From: Burkholderiales bacterium
Lineage (GTDB): Bacteria > Pseudomonadota > Gammaproteobacteria > Burkholderiales > SG8-39
Length of the DNA stretch: 64,000 nt
Reading direction: 5' to 3'
Assembly: GCA_027493935.1 (NCBI GenBank)
Contig: JAOSJV010000001.1
Location: forward strand, 186,001 to 250,000
Made by a program: the position numbers and the translations under genes. Numbering within the stretch: position 1 is the first letter of the stretch; each line of letters starts with the position of its first letter. The notes beneath the pieces are model-generated. The model searched no databases. It was not told the DNA's origin and saw only the letters and a list, made by a program, of their open reading frames with translations. Of the stretch, positions 17,117 through 24,770 are shown piece by piece.

Positions 17117-18472
17117 CTAGGCTTTGACGATGTTTGGGGCCGGGTCGAGATACACGCCGCGGGTGTCGACCACGACTGGGGCATGCCGCTGGATCAGCGC
17201 GTAGTCGAACGCCGTGTGGTCGGTCGCCAGCAGCACGAGGTCGTAGCGGCCGAGCGTCTCGGCCGTGAGCGGGACGCTCTCCAGCGCGAAGCGGTGCTTG
17301 CGCAGCTTCGGGAACACCGGAACGTGCGGGTCGGAGTACTCCACGCGCGCACCCTTGGCCGAGAGCAGCTCCATCAGCTCGACCGCCGGCGACTCGCGCA
17401 TGTCGTCGACGTCCTTCTTGTAGGCGATGCCGAGCACCAGGATCCGGCAGCCCTGGATCGCCTTGCCGCGCTCGTTCAGCGCGTCGGCGACCTTGCCGAG
17501 GACCCACTGCGGCATCGCGCTGTTGATATCGCCCGCGAGCTCGATGAACCGGGTGTGCACGCCGTACTCGCGTGCCTTCCAGGTGAGGTAGAACGGGTCG
17601 ATCGGGATGCAGTGGCCGCCCAGCCCGGGCCCCGGGTAGTAGGGCACGAAGCCGAACGGCTTGGTCGCGGCGGCGCGGATCACCTCGTGGATGTCGATGC
17701 CCATCCGGTCGGCGATGATCTTCATCTCGTTCACCAGGCCGATGTTCACCGCGCGGTGAATGTTCTCGAGGAGCTTCGTCATCTCGGCGGCGCGGGTCGA
17801 GGACACCGGCACCATCTTGTCGATCACCTGGCCGTAGAGCGCGAGGCCGACCTCCAGGCAGTCCGGCGTTGCGCCGCCGCAGACCTTCGGGATCGTCTGG
17901 GTCTTGTAGCGCGCGTTGCCGGGATCCTCGCGCTCGGGCGAGAAGACCAGGAAGACGTCGCGGCCCACGGTGAGGCCGCGCGCCTCGATCCGGGGCTTGA
18001 GCTCTTCGTCGGTGGTGCCCGGATAGGTCGTGCTCTCGAGGCTGACGATCTGGCCTGGGCGCAGGTGGGGCGCGAGGCTCTCCATCGTGCCCACGACGAA
18101 CGAGAGGTCGGGTTCCCGGTAGGCGCTGAGCGGCGTCGGCACGCAGATGATCAGGGCATCGGCCGCTTTGGCCTCCGAATAGTCGGCGGTGGCGCGAAAC
18201 CCGCTGGTCCGCGCACGCTGGATGCCGGTGGAGGGATGTGCCGGATGTAGCTTCGGCCTTCGTTCAGCGCGCGCACCTTCGCCTGGTCGATGTCGAACCC
18301 GGAGCACCTTGTAGCCGACCTCGTTGAAGCGAAGCATCAGCGGCAGCCCGACGTACCCGAGCCCGACGATGCCGACGACGGCGCTGCGCGACTCGATCTT
18401 TCGGCGCAGGGCCGACTTTGCGCTCGAGGCGGTCGTCGCGGCGGCGCGGGCGGGGGCGGCGTGGGAGCTCAT
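17117..18472 (-). CDS. wbpA: UDP-N-acetyl-D-glucosamine 6-dehydrogenase, two compensating frameshifts
   Basis: Nucleotide-sugar dehydrogenase (UDP-GlcNAc to UDP-GlcNAcA, two NAD+). It has the [20 protein letters not shown] dinucleotide motif (about residues 37-56), [15 protein letters not shown], the [10 protein letters not shown] block, the [17 protein letters not shown] helix, and [16 protein letters not shown], where the catalytic Cys of the family sits. Between GYKVL and TSGF, about 30 residues are out of frame; the right frame reads [20 protein letters not shown]. An extra base near 18301 and a lost base near 18230 compensate. The start overlaps the upstream marR stop (ATGA) if that gene is read in its expected frame. 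Confidence 0.88.
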   Translation of the reverse strand: MSSHAAPARAAATTASSAKSALRRKIESRSAVVGIVGLGYVGLPLMLRFNEVGYKVLRVRHRPGEGARAERRPKLHPAHPSTGIQRARTSGFRATADYSEAKAADALIICVPTPLSAYREPDLSFVVGTMESLAPHLRPGQIVSLESTTYPGTTDEELKPRIEARGLTVGRDVFLVFSPEREDPGNARYKTQTIPKVCGGATPDCLEVGLALYGQVIDKMVPVSSTRAAEMTKLLENIHRAVNIGLVNEMKIIADRMGIDIHEVIRAAATKPFGFVPYYPGPGLGGHCIPIDPFYLTWKAREYGVHTRFIELAGDINSAMPQWVLGKVADALNERGKAIQGCRILVLGIAYKKDVDDMRESPAVELMELLSAKGARVEYSDPHVPVFPKLRKHRFALESVPLTAETLGRYDLVLLATDHTAFDYALIQRHAPVVVDTRGVYLDPAPNIVKA

Positions 18473-18815
18473 TCGGGGAGAGCGCCTTTTCCTGCTCCTG
18501 CGCCGCCTCGCGGCGCAGCGCGTCGATCTCGGCGCTGAGCGCCTCGTACTCGGCCAGGCGCTGGCGGAAGAAGCGCAGCGTCACCCGCGCCTTCTCCTCG
18601 AAGCCGTGCGGGGTGAGGTAGTACATGTAGGCGCGCTTGTTGTTGTTGTTCTTGAAGTTGCGCGCCTTGAGCCACCCCTTCTCGATCAGGGCGTTCAAGC
18701 AGTAGTTGACCTTGCCGACGCTGACGCCGAGCGCCTGCGCGAGCTCGCGCTGGCTCGCCTGCGGGTTCGCCTCGAGGATCCGGAGCAGCTTGTAGCGGTA
18801 CTCGTCGGTGAGCAT
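18469..18815 (-). CDS. MarR-family EPS-associated transcriptional regulator
   Basis: ATG 18815 gives [20 protein letters not shown] followed by [20 protein letters not shown], a winged helix-turn-helix at the N-terminus, and the family block [20 protein letters not shown] with [14 protein letters not shown]. These mark the EPS-locus MarR subfamily found beside exopolysaccharide genes. The coiled tail [20 protein letters not shown] follows. In the literal frame there is no stop until 18264. With a one-base shift near the end the protein closes at ALPE* (18469), overlapping wbpA by four bases, which is the more likely form. It presumably regulates the wbp genes downstream. Confidence 0.8.
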
Positions 18816-18902
18816 CGGCCGAATCAATGCCCCTTCGGGTGGGCGCCGAGCGCTGCAGTGCTCGGCCGGGCCGGGCGACCCTGATGTCGGGTGGTCCAGA
18901 CA

Positions 18903-18923
18903 TGCGTTCAACCGTTGAACGCA
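18903..18923. promoter_or_regulatory. Perfect 21-bp palindrome, probable MarR operator
   Basis: TGCGTTCAAC (18903-18912), one C, then GTTGAACGCA (18914-18923): ten-base arms without mismatch. It lies 88 bp upstream of the marR start on the same transcription unit. The TTCAA/TTGAA core with odd spacing is a common shape for MarR dimer sites. Autoregulation of the marR-wbp unit is inferred. Confidence 0.6.
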
Positions 18924-19007
18924 GGCGCGATTAGACACGCTTTCTGCGGGCGGCGCAAGGCGCGGCAGCGGGGCGGTGCTGACGGATCTGCAGTGGCCGC
19001 AAACCTG

Positions 19008-19105
19008 GTCACTCCCGCGGAAGCGGGATTCCACGCTGAGTATTCAATGGCTTACTGGACCCCGCGTTCGCGGGGATGACGGCGGGCTTGCGTGGGGATG
19101 ACGTG
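19008..19105. repeat. Palindromic dispersed repeat (CCCGCG-AAGCGGGA type)
   Basis: This segment contains TCACTCCCGCGGAAGCGGGA near 19010 and CCGCGTTCGCGGGGATGACG near 19065, both hairpins. Related copies lie at 40155-40232, 42990-43215 and 53645-53722. It occupies part of the 386-bp gene-free stretch 18816-19201; apart from it and the 18903 palindrome nothing else was recognised there. Confidence 0.75.
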
Positions 19106-19201
19106 AGGATGCGCCTTGCGTGGGATTGCCGTGAACCGAGGCTCAGACGCGATAGCGCTCGCGATATCCGTCCGCGGCCCGGGATCCTCGCAGGCGTCGA
19201 T

Positions 19202-19393
19202 TCATGCGTGCCCGACTGGCTCGCCGTGGGCTTCGAGGCTCTCGCGGTCCGCGCGAATCGTGTCCTGAACATTCTTCGCGGCCTCGGCGCGCGTTTGTCC
19301 CTGGCTCGCACGACCTGGCAACGCCGGCACCTCGGCGACGAAGACGCCCTCCTCGCCCTGCTCGATCAGCACGTGGTACCCCGTTGCTTCCAT
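19202..19393 (-). CDS. Orphan HicB-family protein, paralogue of 15666-15860
   Basis: This 63-residue protein begins MEATGYHVLIEQGEEGVFVA and continues EVPALPGRASQGQTRAEAAK. It aligns end to end with the HicB at 15666-15860 (shared YHVLIEQ/YRVLIEQ, GVFVA[ED]VPALPG, SLE.HGEP). As there, no HicA gene adjoins: only 12 bp separate its start from the vapC stop at 19406. It may be an unlinked antitoxin or a stand-alone regulator; the tail GHA is shorter than in its paralogue. Confidence 0.75.
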   Translation of the reverse strand: MEATGYHVLIEQGEEGVFVAEVPALPGRASQGQTRAEAAKNVQDTIRADRESLEAHGEPVGHA

Positions 19394-19405
19394 GATTCCG
19401 TCTCT

Positions 19406-19828
19406 TCAGGGTGCCGCTCGTTGCGCGATGACGAGCAGGTCGAGCCCCGGCAGGTCCTGGAAGTCGAGAACGTTGCGCGTGAGCAGCCGAAAGCTGTGCT
19501 GGATCGCCTGGCTGGCGAGCCAGACATCCTGGATGCGATACCGGTGCTCCCGTCCTTGGGCGCGCACCTGCGCGGCAAGCGCGCCGAAGATCTCGCCGGT
19601 GCCGCCATCGATCGGCAGCAGGGGTTTGCGCATGAGTCGTCGCAGCGCGACGGCTCGCCGCTGCCGATTGTCCGGATCGGCGCAGACATCGACGCCGAAC
19701 TTGAGCTCCGCGATCGTGACGGGTGAGAGGAACACCGGCTCCTCTCCGGTAAAGGAGGCGACGTCGGCCGGGGCGAGTGCACCCCGCTCCACGTCGATCC
19801 AGACGCAGGTATCGATCAGGACGCCCAC
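19406..19828 (-). CDS. vapC: PIN-domain ribonuclease toxin (VapC)
   Basis: GTG 19828 gives VGVLIDTCVWIDVERGALAP, with the first PIN Asp in LIDTCVWIDVE; the second acidic site is in SPVTIAELKFGVDV and the third in YRIQDVWLASQAI, with LLTRNVLDFQDLPGLDLLV at the end. Length is 140 residues. The start lies inside the 3' end of the phd antitoxin (13-bp overlap), so translation is coupled. VapC-type toxins cut structured RNA. The pair sits between the wbpA/marR unit and the epimerase at 20240. Confidence 0.85.
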   Translation of the reverse strand: MGVLIDTCVWIDVERGALAPADVASFTGEEPVFLSPVTIAELKFGVDVCADPDNRQRRAVALRRLMRKPLLPIDGGTGEIFGALAAQVRAQGREHRYRIQDVWLASQAIQHSFRLLTRNVLDFQDLPGLDLLVIAQRAAP

Positions 19829-20088
19829 GGGTCGCGCGTTCCTTCGGCCAGGGTCTCCGCGTCGAGCGCGCCGCGCGTGCCTTGGTGCCATCCACGCGCG
19901 GCCCTCTCGGGCAGCGTGCGATAGAGATCGGCCATCGCTTCGAGCGCGGTCTGCCACCCCGGACCGGGGACCAGTCGTGCGACCTGCCGGTGGTTGCGCT
20001 CGATGACGACCTCTTCGCCGTCCGTCGCAAGCCGATCGAGGACTTGGCTCAGCTTGCGCGCGAGTTCGGTTGCGGTGATTCGCCTCAT
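19816..20088 (-). CDS. Phd/YefM-type antitoxin
   Basis: This 90-residue protein starts MRRITATELARKLSQVLDRL, continues ATDGEEVVIERNHRQVARLV and has a C-terminal toxin-binding tail (RTLPERAARGWHQGTRGALD). The N-terminal beta-alpha fold with TATELARKLSQVLD and GEEVVIERNHRQVARLVP is typical of Phd. It overlaps its vapC partner. An AGAAT-N5-ATTCT inverted repeat 15 bp upstream of the start is its likely operator. Confidence 0.85.
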   Translation of the reverse strand: MRRITATELARKLSQVLDRLATDGEEVVIERNHRQVARLVPGPGWQTALEAMADLYRTLPERAARGWHQGTRGALDAETLAEGTRDPWAS

Positions 20089-20102
20089 TTGAGGAATCCC
20101 AT

Positions 20103-20117
20103 AGAATCAGTTATTCT
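20103..20117 (-). promoter_or_regulatory. Candidate phd-vapC operator
   Basis: AGAAT-CAGTT-ATTCT (20103-20117) is a perfect inverted repeat with a 5-nt centre, 15 bp upstream of the antitoxin ATG (20088), inside an AT-rich patch (20100-20140) that also contains possible -10/-35 elements on the minus strand. Confidence 0.45.
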
Positions 20118-20239
20118 CAGATTTTACGTATTTCTATGTTAAAGCCCCAGCAGGATGTCTTGCCTGCGGGAACGGTCGCGGCGCCTGATGCGAACTGCAC
20201 CGATCGGGATGCCGGGCGCGAGTCCGATCGGGAAAGCGG

Positions 20240-21256
20240 TCAGACTCGGTAGTGCGCGCGGTACCAAGCCACGAACCGCGCGATGCCTTCGCGTACCGGG
20301 GTCGCCGGGCTGAAGCCGACCGCCTGCGCGAGCTCCGCCGTGTCGGCATAGGTCGCCGGCACGTCGCCGTCCTGGAGCGGCAGCAGGTTCTTCACCGCTC
20401 GCTTTCCGAGCGCCGCCTCGAGCGTCTCGATGTACACCATCAGCTCGACGGGCTGGTGGTTGCCGATGTTGTAGACGCGGTAGGGTGCCCAGCTCGTGGC
20501 GGGGTCCGGGTTCAGGCGGTCGAACGCGGGGTTCGGCGCCGGCGGCTGGTCGGCGATGCGCACGACGCCCTCGACGATGTCGTCGACGTAGGTGAAGTCG
20601 CGCTGCATCTTGCCGTGGTTGAACACGTCGATCGGCCGGCCCTCGAGGATCGCCTTCGTGAACAGGAAGAGCGCCATGTCCGGCCGTCCCCAGGGGCCGT
20701 ACACCGTGAAAAAGCGCAGGCCCGTGGTCGGCAGCCCGTAGAGATGGCTGTAGGTGTGCGCCATCAGCTCGTCCGCCTTCTTGGTGGCGGCGTAGAGGCT
20801 GACGGGGTGGTCGACCGGGTCGTGCTCGGAGAACGGCATGCGCACGTTGCCGCCGTAGACGCTCGAGCTCGAGGCGTAGACGAGGTGGCGGACGCCGTGG
20901 TGGCGACAGCCCTCGAGGACGTTCAGGAAACCGTGGACGTTGGCCGAGACGTACGCGTGCGGGTTCGCGAGCGAGTAGCGCACGCCGGCCTGGGCGGCGA
21001 GGTGGATCACGCTGCCGAAGCCGCCGGAGGCGAAGCGCTCGGCCATCGCCGCGTCGTCGGCGATGTCGAGCCGGTGAAACTCGAAGCCCGGCAGCGCCTG
21101 CAGCCGAGCGAGCCGCGCCTCCTTCAGCGCGACGTCGTAGTAATCGTTGAGGTCGTCGATGCCGACGACCCGCTCGCCGCGCGCGAGCAGCCGCTCGGCG
21201 ACGTGCATGCCGATGAAGCCGGCCGCGCCGGTGACGAGGAACGCGGGTTGGGTCAT
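20240..21256 (-). CDS. UDP-glucuronate 4-epimerase-type SDR
   Basis: This 338-residue extended SDR begins [20 protein letters not shown]. It has TGAAGFIG, the [11 protein letters not shown] region, catalytic [20 protein letters not shown], and the [20 protein letters not shown] block that typifies UDP-glucuronate 4-epimerases (WbnF/Cap1J type). Product: UDP-galacturonate from UDP-glucuronate. ATG 21256 was preferred to the ATG seven codons upstream because family members begin at this point. No frameshift is seen. It stands alone between a TA pair and rmlD and would supply another acidic sugar to the surface glycan. Confidence 0.88.
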   Translation of the reverse strand: MTQPAFLVTGAAGFIGMHVAERLLARGERVVGIDDLNDYYDVALKEARLARLQALPGFEFHRLDIADDAAMAERFASGGFGSVIHLAAQAGVRYSLANPHAYVSANVHGFLNVLEGCRHHGVRHLVYASSSSVYGGNVRMPFSEHDPVDHPVSLYAATKKADELMAHTYSHLYGLPTTGLRFFTVYGPWGRPDMALFLFTKAILEGRPIDVFNHGKMQRDFTYVDDIVEGVVRIADQPPAPNPAFDRLNPDPATSWAPYRVYNIGNHQPVELMVYIETLEAALGKRAVKNLLPLQDGDVPATYADTAELAQAVGFSPATPVREGIARFVAWYRAHYRV

Positions 21257-21292
21257 CGGCGGGTCGCTCGTCTGCAACGAGCGAGCGAGGTT

Positions 21293-21865
21293 TCAGGCCG
21301 CGGCGAGATCGGTGTCCTCGTAGAGCTCGGGCAGCCCGAGGCTCGCACGCACCGGGCCGCACTCGATCACGATGCGCTCGCCGGGATCGAGCGTGGCGGC
21401 GAGCCACTCGCCGTCCGGGCCGCGCACGTGATAGCTCAACGCGACGCGCTCGGAGTCGACGAGCACGTAGTAGCGCAGGCCCGGGATCGCGCGGTAGGCC
21501 TGCAGCTTCTCGCGCGTGTCGATGGCCGCCGTCGAGGGCGAGAGGATCTCCGCGACCAGGCAGGGTGCTTCCTTGTAGACCGCATCCGGCGCGGCCGGCT
21601 CGCAGCTCAGCATCACGTCCGGGTAGTAGATTGCGCGGCCGCCACCGACGCGCAGCTTCATGTCGGAAATGTAGACGCCGCAGCCGGTGCCGCGCGCTGC
21701 GGCGCGCAGGTGCACCGCGAAGTTCAGTGCAACGCGGTTATCGCGCTCGCCGGCGCCGGCCATCGCATACGCGACGCCGTCGGCGTACTCGTGCCGCACG
21801 CTCGCCGCCGCCTCGCGCTCGAGGTAGCTGCGCTCGTCGAGCCACTGTCGTTGCGGGCTTCCCAT
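21293..21865 (-). CDS. Uma2-family protein (internal start within the fused frame)
   Basis: From ATG 21865 the frame reads MGSPQRQWLDERSYLEREAA, then YADGVAYAMAGAGERDNRVA, 190 residues ending DTDLAAA. Uma2 proteins share the PD-(D/E)XK nuclease core; the visible residues are PD in YYPDVML and E in LVAEILSPS, with K in TREKLQAY. They are frequent, usually multi-copy and of unknown function, often found in clusters of small mobile genes, consistent with the TA-rich surroundings here. Confidence 0.75.
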   Translation of the reverse strand: MGSPQRQWLDERSYLEREAAASVRHEYADGVAYAMAGAGERDNRVALNFAVHLRAAARGTGCGVYISDMKLRVGGGRAIYYPDVMLSCEPAAPDAVYKEAPCLVAEILSPSTAAIDTREKLQAYRAIPGLRYYVLVDSERVALSYHVRGPDGEWLAATLDPGERIVIECGPVRASLGLPELYEDTDLAAA

Positions 21866-22777
21866 GCGATTTAGCCTAGCACGGACCGCACGCCCGCGCG
21901 CGCTCAGCGAGCGCTCGACCGGCAATGTTCCCCAGACCCGGTCGAGCTGCGCGCGCCAGTCGGCGAGCTCTACGCCGAGCGAGCGGCTCGCCTTGCCGGT
22001 ATCGAGCACGGAATACGCCGGCCGCTTCGCCGGCGTCGGGTACTCGGCCGTGGTGATCGGCGTGAGGCGCGGCACCCGCGCGAGCATCGGCCGCGCGCGC
22101 TCCATGATCGCCTCGGCGAAGCCGAACCAGGTGGTCTCGCCCGCGGCGGTGAGATGGAACAGGCCCGAGGCGTCGGCGCCGTGGCGGCGCAGGATGTCCG
22201 CGGTGGCGGCCGCGAGCGCGATCGCGGAAGTGGGCGCTCCGCGCTGATCGCTCACAATGCGCAGCTCCTCGCGCTCGCGCGCGAGGCGCAGCATCGTGAG
22301 GAGGAAGTTCTGCCCGCGCGGGCCGTAGACCCAGCTCGTGCGCAGGATCAGGGAGCGCCCGCCCGCCGCCTGCACCGCCTTGTCGCCTGCGAGCTTGCCT
22401 TCGCCGTAGACGGAGAGCGGGTGGGCGGCGTCGGTCTCGACGTAAGGAGTCTGCTTCGTCCCGTCGAACACGTAGTCGGTCGAGTAGTGGACGAGGAGCG
22501 CGCCCGCGGCCTTCGCCTCCGCGGCGAGAAAGCCGGGGCCGGCGGCGTTCGCCAGGAAAGCCCGCTCGCGATCGGACTCGGCCTTGTCCACCGCGGTGTA
22601 GGCGGCGGCGTTCACGATCACGTCGGGCTTGACGTCGCGCACGCGCGAGACGATCGCGACGGGGTCGGTGAGGTCGAGCTGCCGGTGGTCGAACGAGAAG
22701 ACCTCGCCCAGCGGCGCGAGCGCGCGCTCGAGCTCGTAGCCGACCTGGCCGGTGCGACCGGTGAGAAGGATCCTCAT
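21293..22777 (-). CDS. rmlD: dTDP-4-dehydrorhamnose reductase fused to a Uma2-family domain
   Basis: Residues 1 to about 300 are RmlD: MRILLTGRTGQVGYELERAL, VNAAAYTAVDKAESD, STDYVFDGTKQTPYVETD, the YGEGKLAGDKAV catalytic YxxxK, and RTSWVYGPRGQNFLL. It reduces dTDP-4-keto-L-rhamnose with NADPH. Instead of stopping, the frame continues through VWGTLPVERSLSARGRAVRA into a complete Uma2 (DUF820) protein from residue 305, a PD-(D/E)XK-like fold with YYPDVMLSCEP and CLVAEILSPSTAAIDTREKL. The Uma2 part has its own ATG at 21865, so it may also be made separately. Fusion by loss of the rmlD stop, true or artefactual, is the simplest reading. Confidence 0.85.
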   Translation of the reverse strand: MRILLTGRTGQVGYELERALAPLGEVFSFDHRQLDLTDPVAIVSRVRDVKPDVIVNAAAYTAVDKAESDRERAFLANAAGPGFLAAEAKAAGALLVHYSTDYVFDGTKQTPYVETDAAHPLSVYGEGKLAGDKAVQAAGGRSLILRTSWVYGPRGQNFLLTMLRLAREREELRIVSDQRGAPTSAIALAAATADILRRHGADASGLFHLTAAGETTWFGFAEAIMERARPMLARVPRLTPITTAEYPTPAKRPAYSVLDTGKASRSLGVELADWRAQLDRVWGTLPVERSLSARGRAVRARLNRMGSPQRQWLDERSYLEREAAASVRHEYADGVAYAMAGAGERDNRVALNFAVHLRAAARGTGCGVYISDMKLRVGGGRAIYYPDVMLSCEPAAPDAVYKEAPCLVAEILSPSTAAIDTREKLQAYRAIPGLRYYVLVDSERVALSYHVRGPDGEWLAATLDPGERIVIECGPVRASLGLPELYEDTDLAAA

Positions 22778-22807
22778 GGGAGGAGCCCCGTGCCGCATGA
22801 ACTCCAG

Positions 22808-23135
22808 TCAGTTGCCGATGATCTCATCGAGCCCTTCGATGACCCGCGCGAGCTCCTCGGGAGATGCGCGGCCCAGTCGCGCCCCCGATGCGCTCCACAG
22901 CAAGCGTCCGGATCTGGCTGATCTTGACCCATGAGCGCTTGCGCAGCTTCGCCGTTTTGAGCTCGAGGGTCAGCGGGAAACCGGCCCGTTGAGGCTGGCT
23001 CGTCAAGGCCGCCGCGATGACCGTGCCGGAACGCTCGTTGAATACGTCGTGGCTGAGGATCAGCACCGGACGGAGCCCCGATTGCTCGCGGCCGCGAACC
23101 GGGTTCAGGTCGGCCCAGCGAATCTCGCCTCTCAA
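22808..23135 (-). CDS. MazF/PemK-type endoribonuclease toxin, frameshifted near the C-terminus
   Basis: TTG 23135 (overlapping the antitoxin stop as TTGA) gives [20 protein letters not shown], then [13 protein letters not shown] and [19 protein letters not shown], the MazF fold with the RPVLIL strand and the loop carrying [16 protein letters not shown]. The frame shifts at a GGGGG run near 22887. One base removed gives [20 protein letters not shown] and a stop at 22808, the usual family ending. About 109 residues. MazF cleaves mRNA at short motifs. Confidence 0.82.
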
Positions 23136-23374
23136 TATTCGGGCCAAGCTTCGAGTTCCCGTCCCAAGCCTTCCTCGGCGAGCGCCTTCTCGAACTTGGG
23201 GTCGAGCTTTGCGCATTCGGATGCCAAGCGGCTGCGCTCGATCCGCGCCAGCTTCTCTGCGACCGCGGACTGGATCGCGCGGCTGCGATTCGGGAAGATG
23301 TTCTTTGCCACCAATCTGTCGACGCGCTCCAACGTTTCGCTGTCGATGGTTATCGCGACCTTTATGCTGCTCAT
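23132..23374 (-). CDS. Ribbon-helix-helix antitoxin partner of MazF
   Basis: This 80-residue protein begins [20 protein letters not shown], then [20 protein letters not shown] and [20 protein letters not shown]. The N-terminus is a CopG-like RHH domain (strand IKVAITID, helix [14 protein letters not shown]). The acidic C-terminus ([20 protein letters not shown]) would block the toxin. The start at 23374 is the one that begins the RHH strand; further upstream codons belong to the operator region. Confidence 0.85.
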   Translation of the reverse strand: MSSIKVAITIDSETLERVDRLVAKNIFPNRSRAIQSAVAEKLARIERSRLASECAKLDPKFEKALAEEGLGRELEAWPEY

Positions 23375-23389
23375 CGCTGCCTCCGTCGG

Positions 23390-23408
23390 GTATGATGGAT
23401 TATCATAC
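23390..23408 (-). promoter_or_regulatory. Perfect palindrome over the mazEF-like promoter
   Basis: GTATGAT-GGATT-ATCATAC (23390-23408), 7-base arms. On the minus strand it contains TATGAT, a near-consensus -10 box, 15-34 bp ahead of the antitoxin start. Binding of the RHH antitoxin here would occlude the promoter, the standard TA autoregulation (inference). Confidence 0.6.
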
Positions 23409-23450
23409 CGCAGCCGCGAGCACAAGCGTGCTTCGGCCCGCGTGCCGGCA

Positions 23451-23996
23451 TCATGGAAAGACTTCAGCGTCGCGCAGCCGCGCCGCGTTGTTGTCCTTCG
23501 CCGAGAGCACCGGCTCCCCGGCGAGCGGCCAGGCGATGCCGATTTCGGGGTCGTTCCAGGCGATCGAGCGCTCGTGCTCCGGCGCGTAGTAGTCGGTGGT
23601 CTTGTAGAAGAACTCGGCGTATTCGGAGAGCACCAGGAACCCGTGGCCGAAGCCGGGCGGGATCCACGCCATGCGCTTGTTCTCCGCCGTGAGCGTCACC
23701 CCGGCCCACTTGCCGAAGTGCGGCGAGGATCGGCGCAGGTCGACCGCGACGTCGAACACCGCGCCCGCGACGCAGCGCACGAGCTTGCCCTGCGGCTGCT
23801 CGATCTGGTAGTGCAGCCCGCGCAGGACGCCCTGCGCCGAGCGCGAGTGGTTGTCCTGCACGAACTCGAGGTCGAGACCGGTCGCTTCGCGGAGCGCACG
23901 CCGATTGAAGCTCTCGAAGAAGAAGCCGCGCGCGTCGCCGAACACCTGCGGCTCGATCACGAGCACGTCGGGCAACGCGGTCGGGGTGACTTTCAT
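23451..23996 (-). CDS. rmlC: dTDP-4-dehydrorhamnose 3,5-epimerase
   Basis: This 181-residue cupin has the complete RmlC signature: [20 protein letters not shown], then [20 protein letters not shown] (catalytic His in RGLHYQ), [40 protein letters not shown] (catalytic Tyr region) and [20 protein letters not shown]. It converts dTDP-4-keto-6-deoxyglucose to dTDP-4-keto-L-rhamnose. It lies between the mazEF-like module and a phd-vapC module and is transcribed leftwards like the other rml genes, but the TA pair at 24083-24712 is on the opposite strand, so the rml genes cannot all share one uninterrupted transcript without reading through antisense genes. Confidence 0.95.
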   Translation of the reverse strand: MKVTPTALPDVLVIEPQVFGDARGFFFESFNRRALREATGLDLEFVQDNHSRSAQGVLRGLHYQIEQPQGKLVRCVAGAVFDVAVDLRRSSPHFGKWAGVTLTAENKRMAWIPPGFGHGFLVLSEYAEFFYKTTDYYAPEHERSIAWNDPEIGIAWPLAGEPVLSAKDNNAARLRDAEVFP

Positions 23997-24047
23997 GTGA
24001 AACGTGCGTCCGCCGGCCGAGGTCTGGGACGCCGCGGGCAGCCGGGT

Positions 24048-24083
24048 TTGACTTGGTCAGGTTTTGAGTCTACTCTCTGACCA
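24048..24083 (+). promoter_or_regulatory. Promoter/operator of phd-vapC, probably leaderless
   Basis: TTGACT (24048-24053), exactly 17 bp, then TACTCT (24071-24076). The inverted repeat TGGTCAG (24054-24060) / CTGACCA (24077-24083) brackets the -10 box. The antitoxin ATG starts at 24083, where transcription itself should start, so the mRNA would have no leader. Confidence 0.6.
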
Positions 24084-24325
24084 TGACCAGGGTAAACATC
24101 CATCAGATCAAGACACATCTTTCGGCGTATCTCGACCGACTGCGGCCCGGTGAGTCGCTCGTGATCTGTCGCCGGAACACGCCGATCGCGGAGCTGCGGC
24201 TGTTGCCGCTGCGGCGGCGGAAGAAGCGTCCGATCGGGCTCGCCGCCGGCCAGTTCCGCATTCCACCCGAGTTCTTCGAACCGCTGCCCGAGGAGATCGT
24301 CGAGGCGTTCCGGGGCGGCCGCTAG
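24083..24325 (+). CDS. Phd/YefM-type antitoxin
   Basis: This 80-residue protein begins MTRVNIHQIKTHLSAYLDRL, with RPGESLVICRRNTPIAELRL, a Phd N-terminal DNA-binding fold. The C-terminal segment ([20 protein letters not shown]) is a typical toxin-clamping helix and resembles the tail of the antitoxin at 26049-26294 ([10 protein letters not shown]). No Shine-Dalgarno sequence precedes the ATG, which supports leaderless translation. It abuts vapC without a gap. Confidence 0.88.
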   Translation: MTRVNIHQIKTHLSAYLDRLRPGESLVICRRNTPIAELRLLPLRRRKKRPIGLAAGQFRIPPEFFEPLPEEIVEAFRGGR

Positions 24326-24712
24326 ATGCGGTTGCTCCTCGACACGGCGACTTTTCTCTGGGTCACGCTCGGCGCGCCGCAGCTCTCGCAGAACGCGCGG
24401 CGCCTCGTGTCCGATCCGGAGAACGAGGTCTACCTGAGCGCGGCCTCGGTGTGGGAGATCATCGTCAAGCACGCGCTCGGCCGGCTGCCGCTGCCGTCGC
24501 CTCCGCACGAGTTCGTTCCCGCTCAGCGGCAGCAGCACGAGATCGAGCCGCTGCCGCTCGACGAAGCGGCGGTCTTGCAGCTCGGCAAGCTCCCGGGCCA
24601 TCACCAGGACCCGTTCGACCGGATGCTGGTGTGCCAGGCGATCGCGCACGGCCTGACGCTCGTGACGCCCGACCGGCTGATCGTGCAGTATCCGGTGCAG
24701 ACGGTCTGGTAG
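24326..24712 (+). CDS. vapC: PIN-domain toxin (VapC, YdzE/PhoU-type PIN)
   Basis: This 128-residue PIN protein has MRLLLDTATFLWVTLGAPQL, NEVYLSAASVWEIIVKHALG and HHQDPFDRMLVCQAIAHGLT carrying the acidic active-site residues (Asp6, the Glu of VWEI, Asp in DPFDRML), ending in LVTPDRLIVQYPVQTVW. Its ATG follows the antitoxin stop directly (TAGATG). The sub-type with FLW...DPFDRMLVAQA is the one usually paired with Phd antitoxins. It is inserted head-to-head between rmlC and rmlA. Confidence 0.9.
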   Translation: MRLLLDTATFLWVTLGAPQLSQNARRLVSDPENEVYLSAASVWEIIVKHALGRLPLPSPPHEFVPAQRQQHEIEPLPLDEAAVLQLGKLPGHHQDPFDRMLVCQAIAHGLTLVTPDRLIVQYPVQTVW

Positions 24713-24770
24713 CGCGCCCGCGGTCGGCGGCCCGCGCGAGGCGCCGCACCCGCGCGCCGCGCGGGGCGCA

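Noticed and set aside
15578-18250. 890-codon open frame on the plus strand
   Set aside because: It lies exactly antisense to hicB, wbpB and wbpA, has a low-complexity Arg/Ala/Asp/Glu composition and no recognisable domain; a mirror frame of high-GC genes.
22808-23374. Reading the RHH/PemK pair as a restriction or DNA-modification unit
   Set aside because: Fold and gene overlap match MazEF-like TA; no methyltransferase or nuclease motifs.
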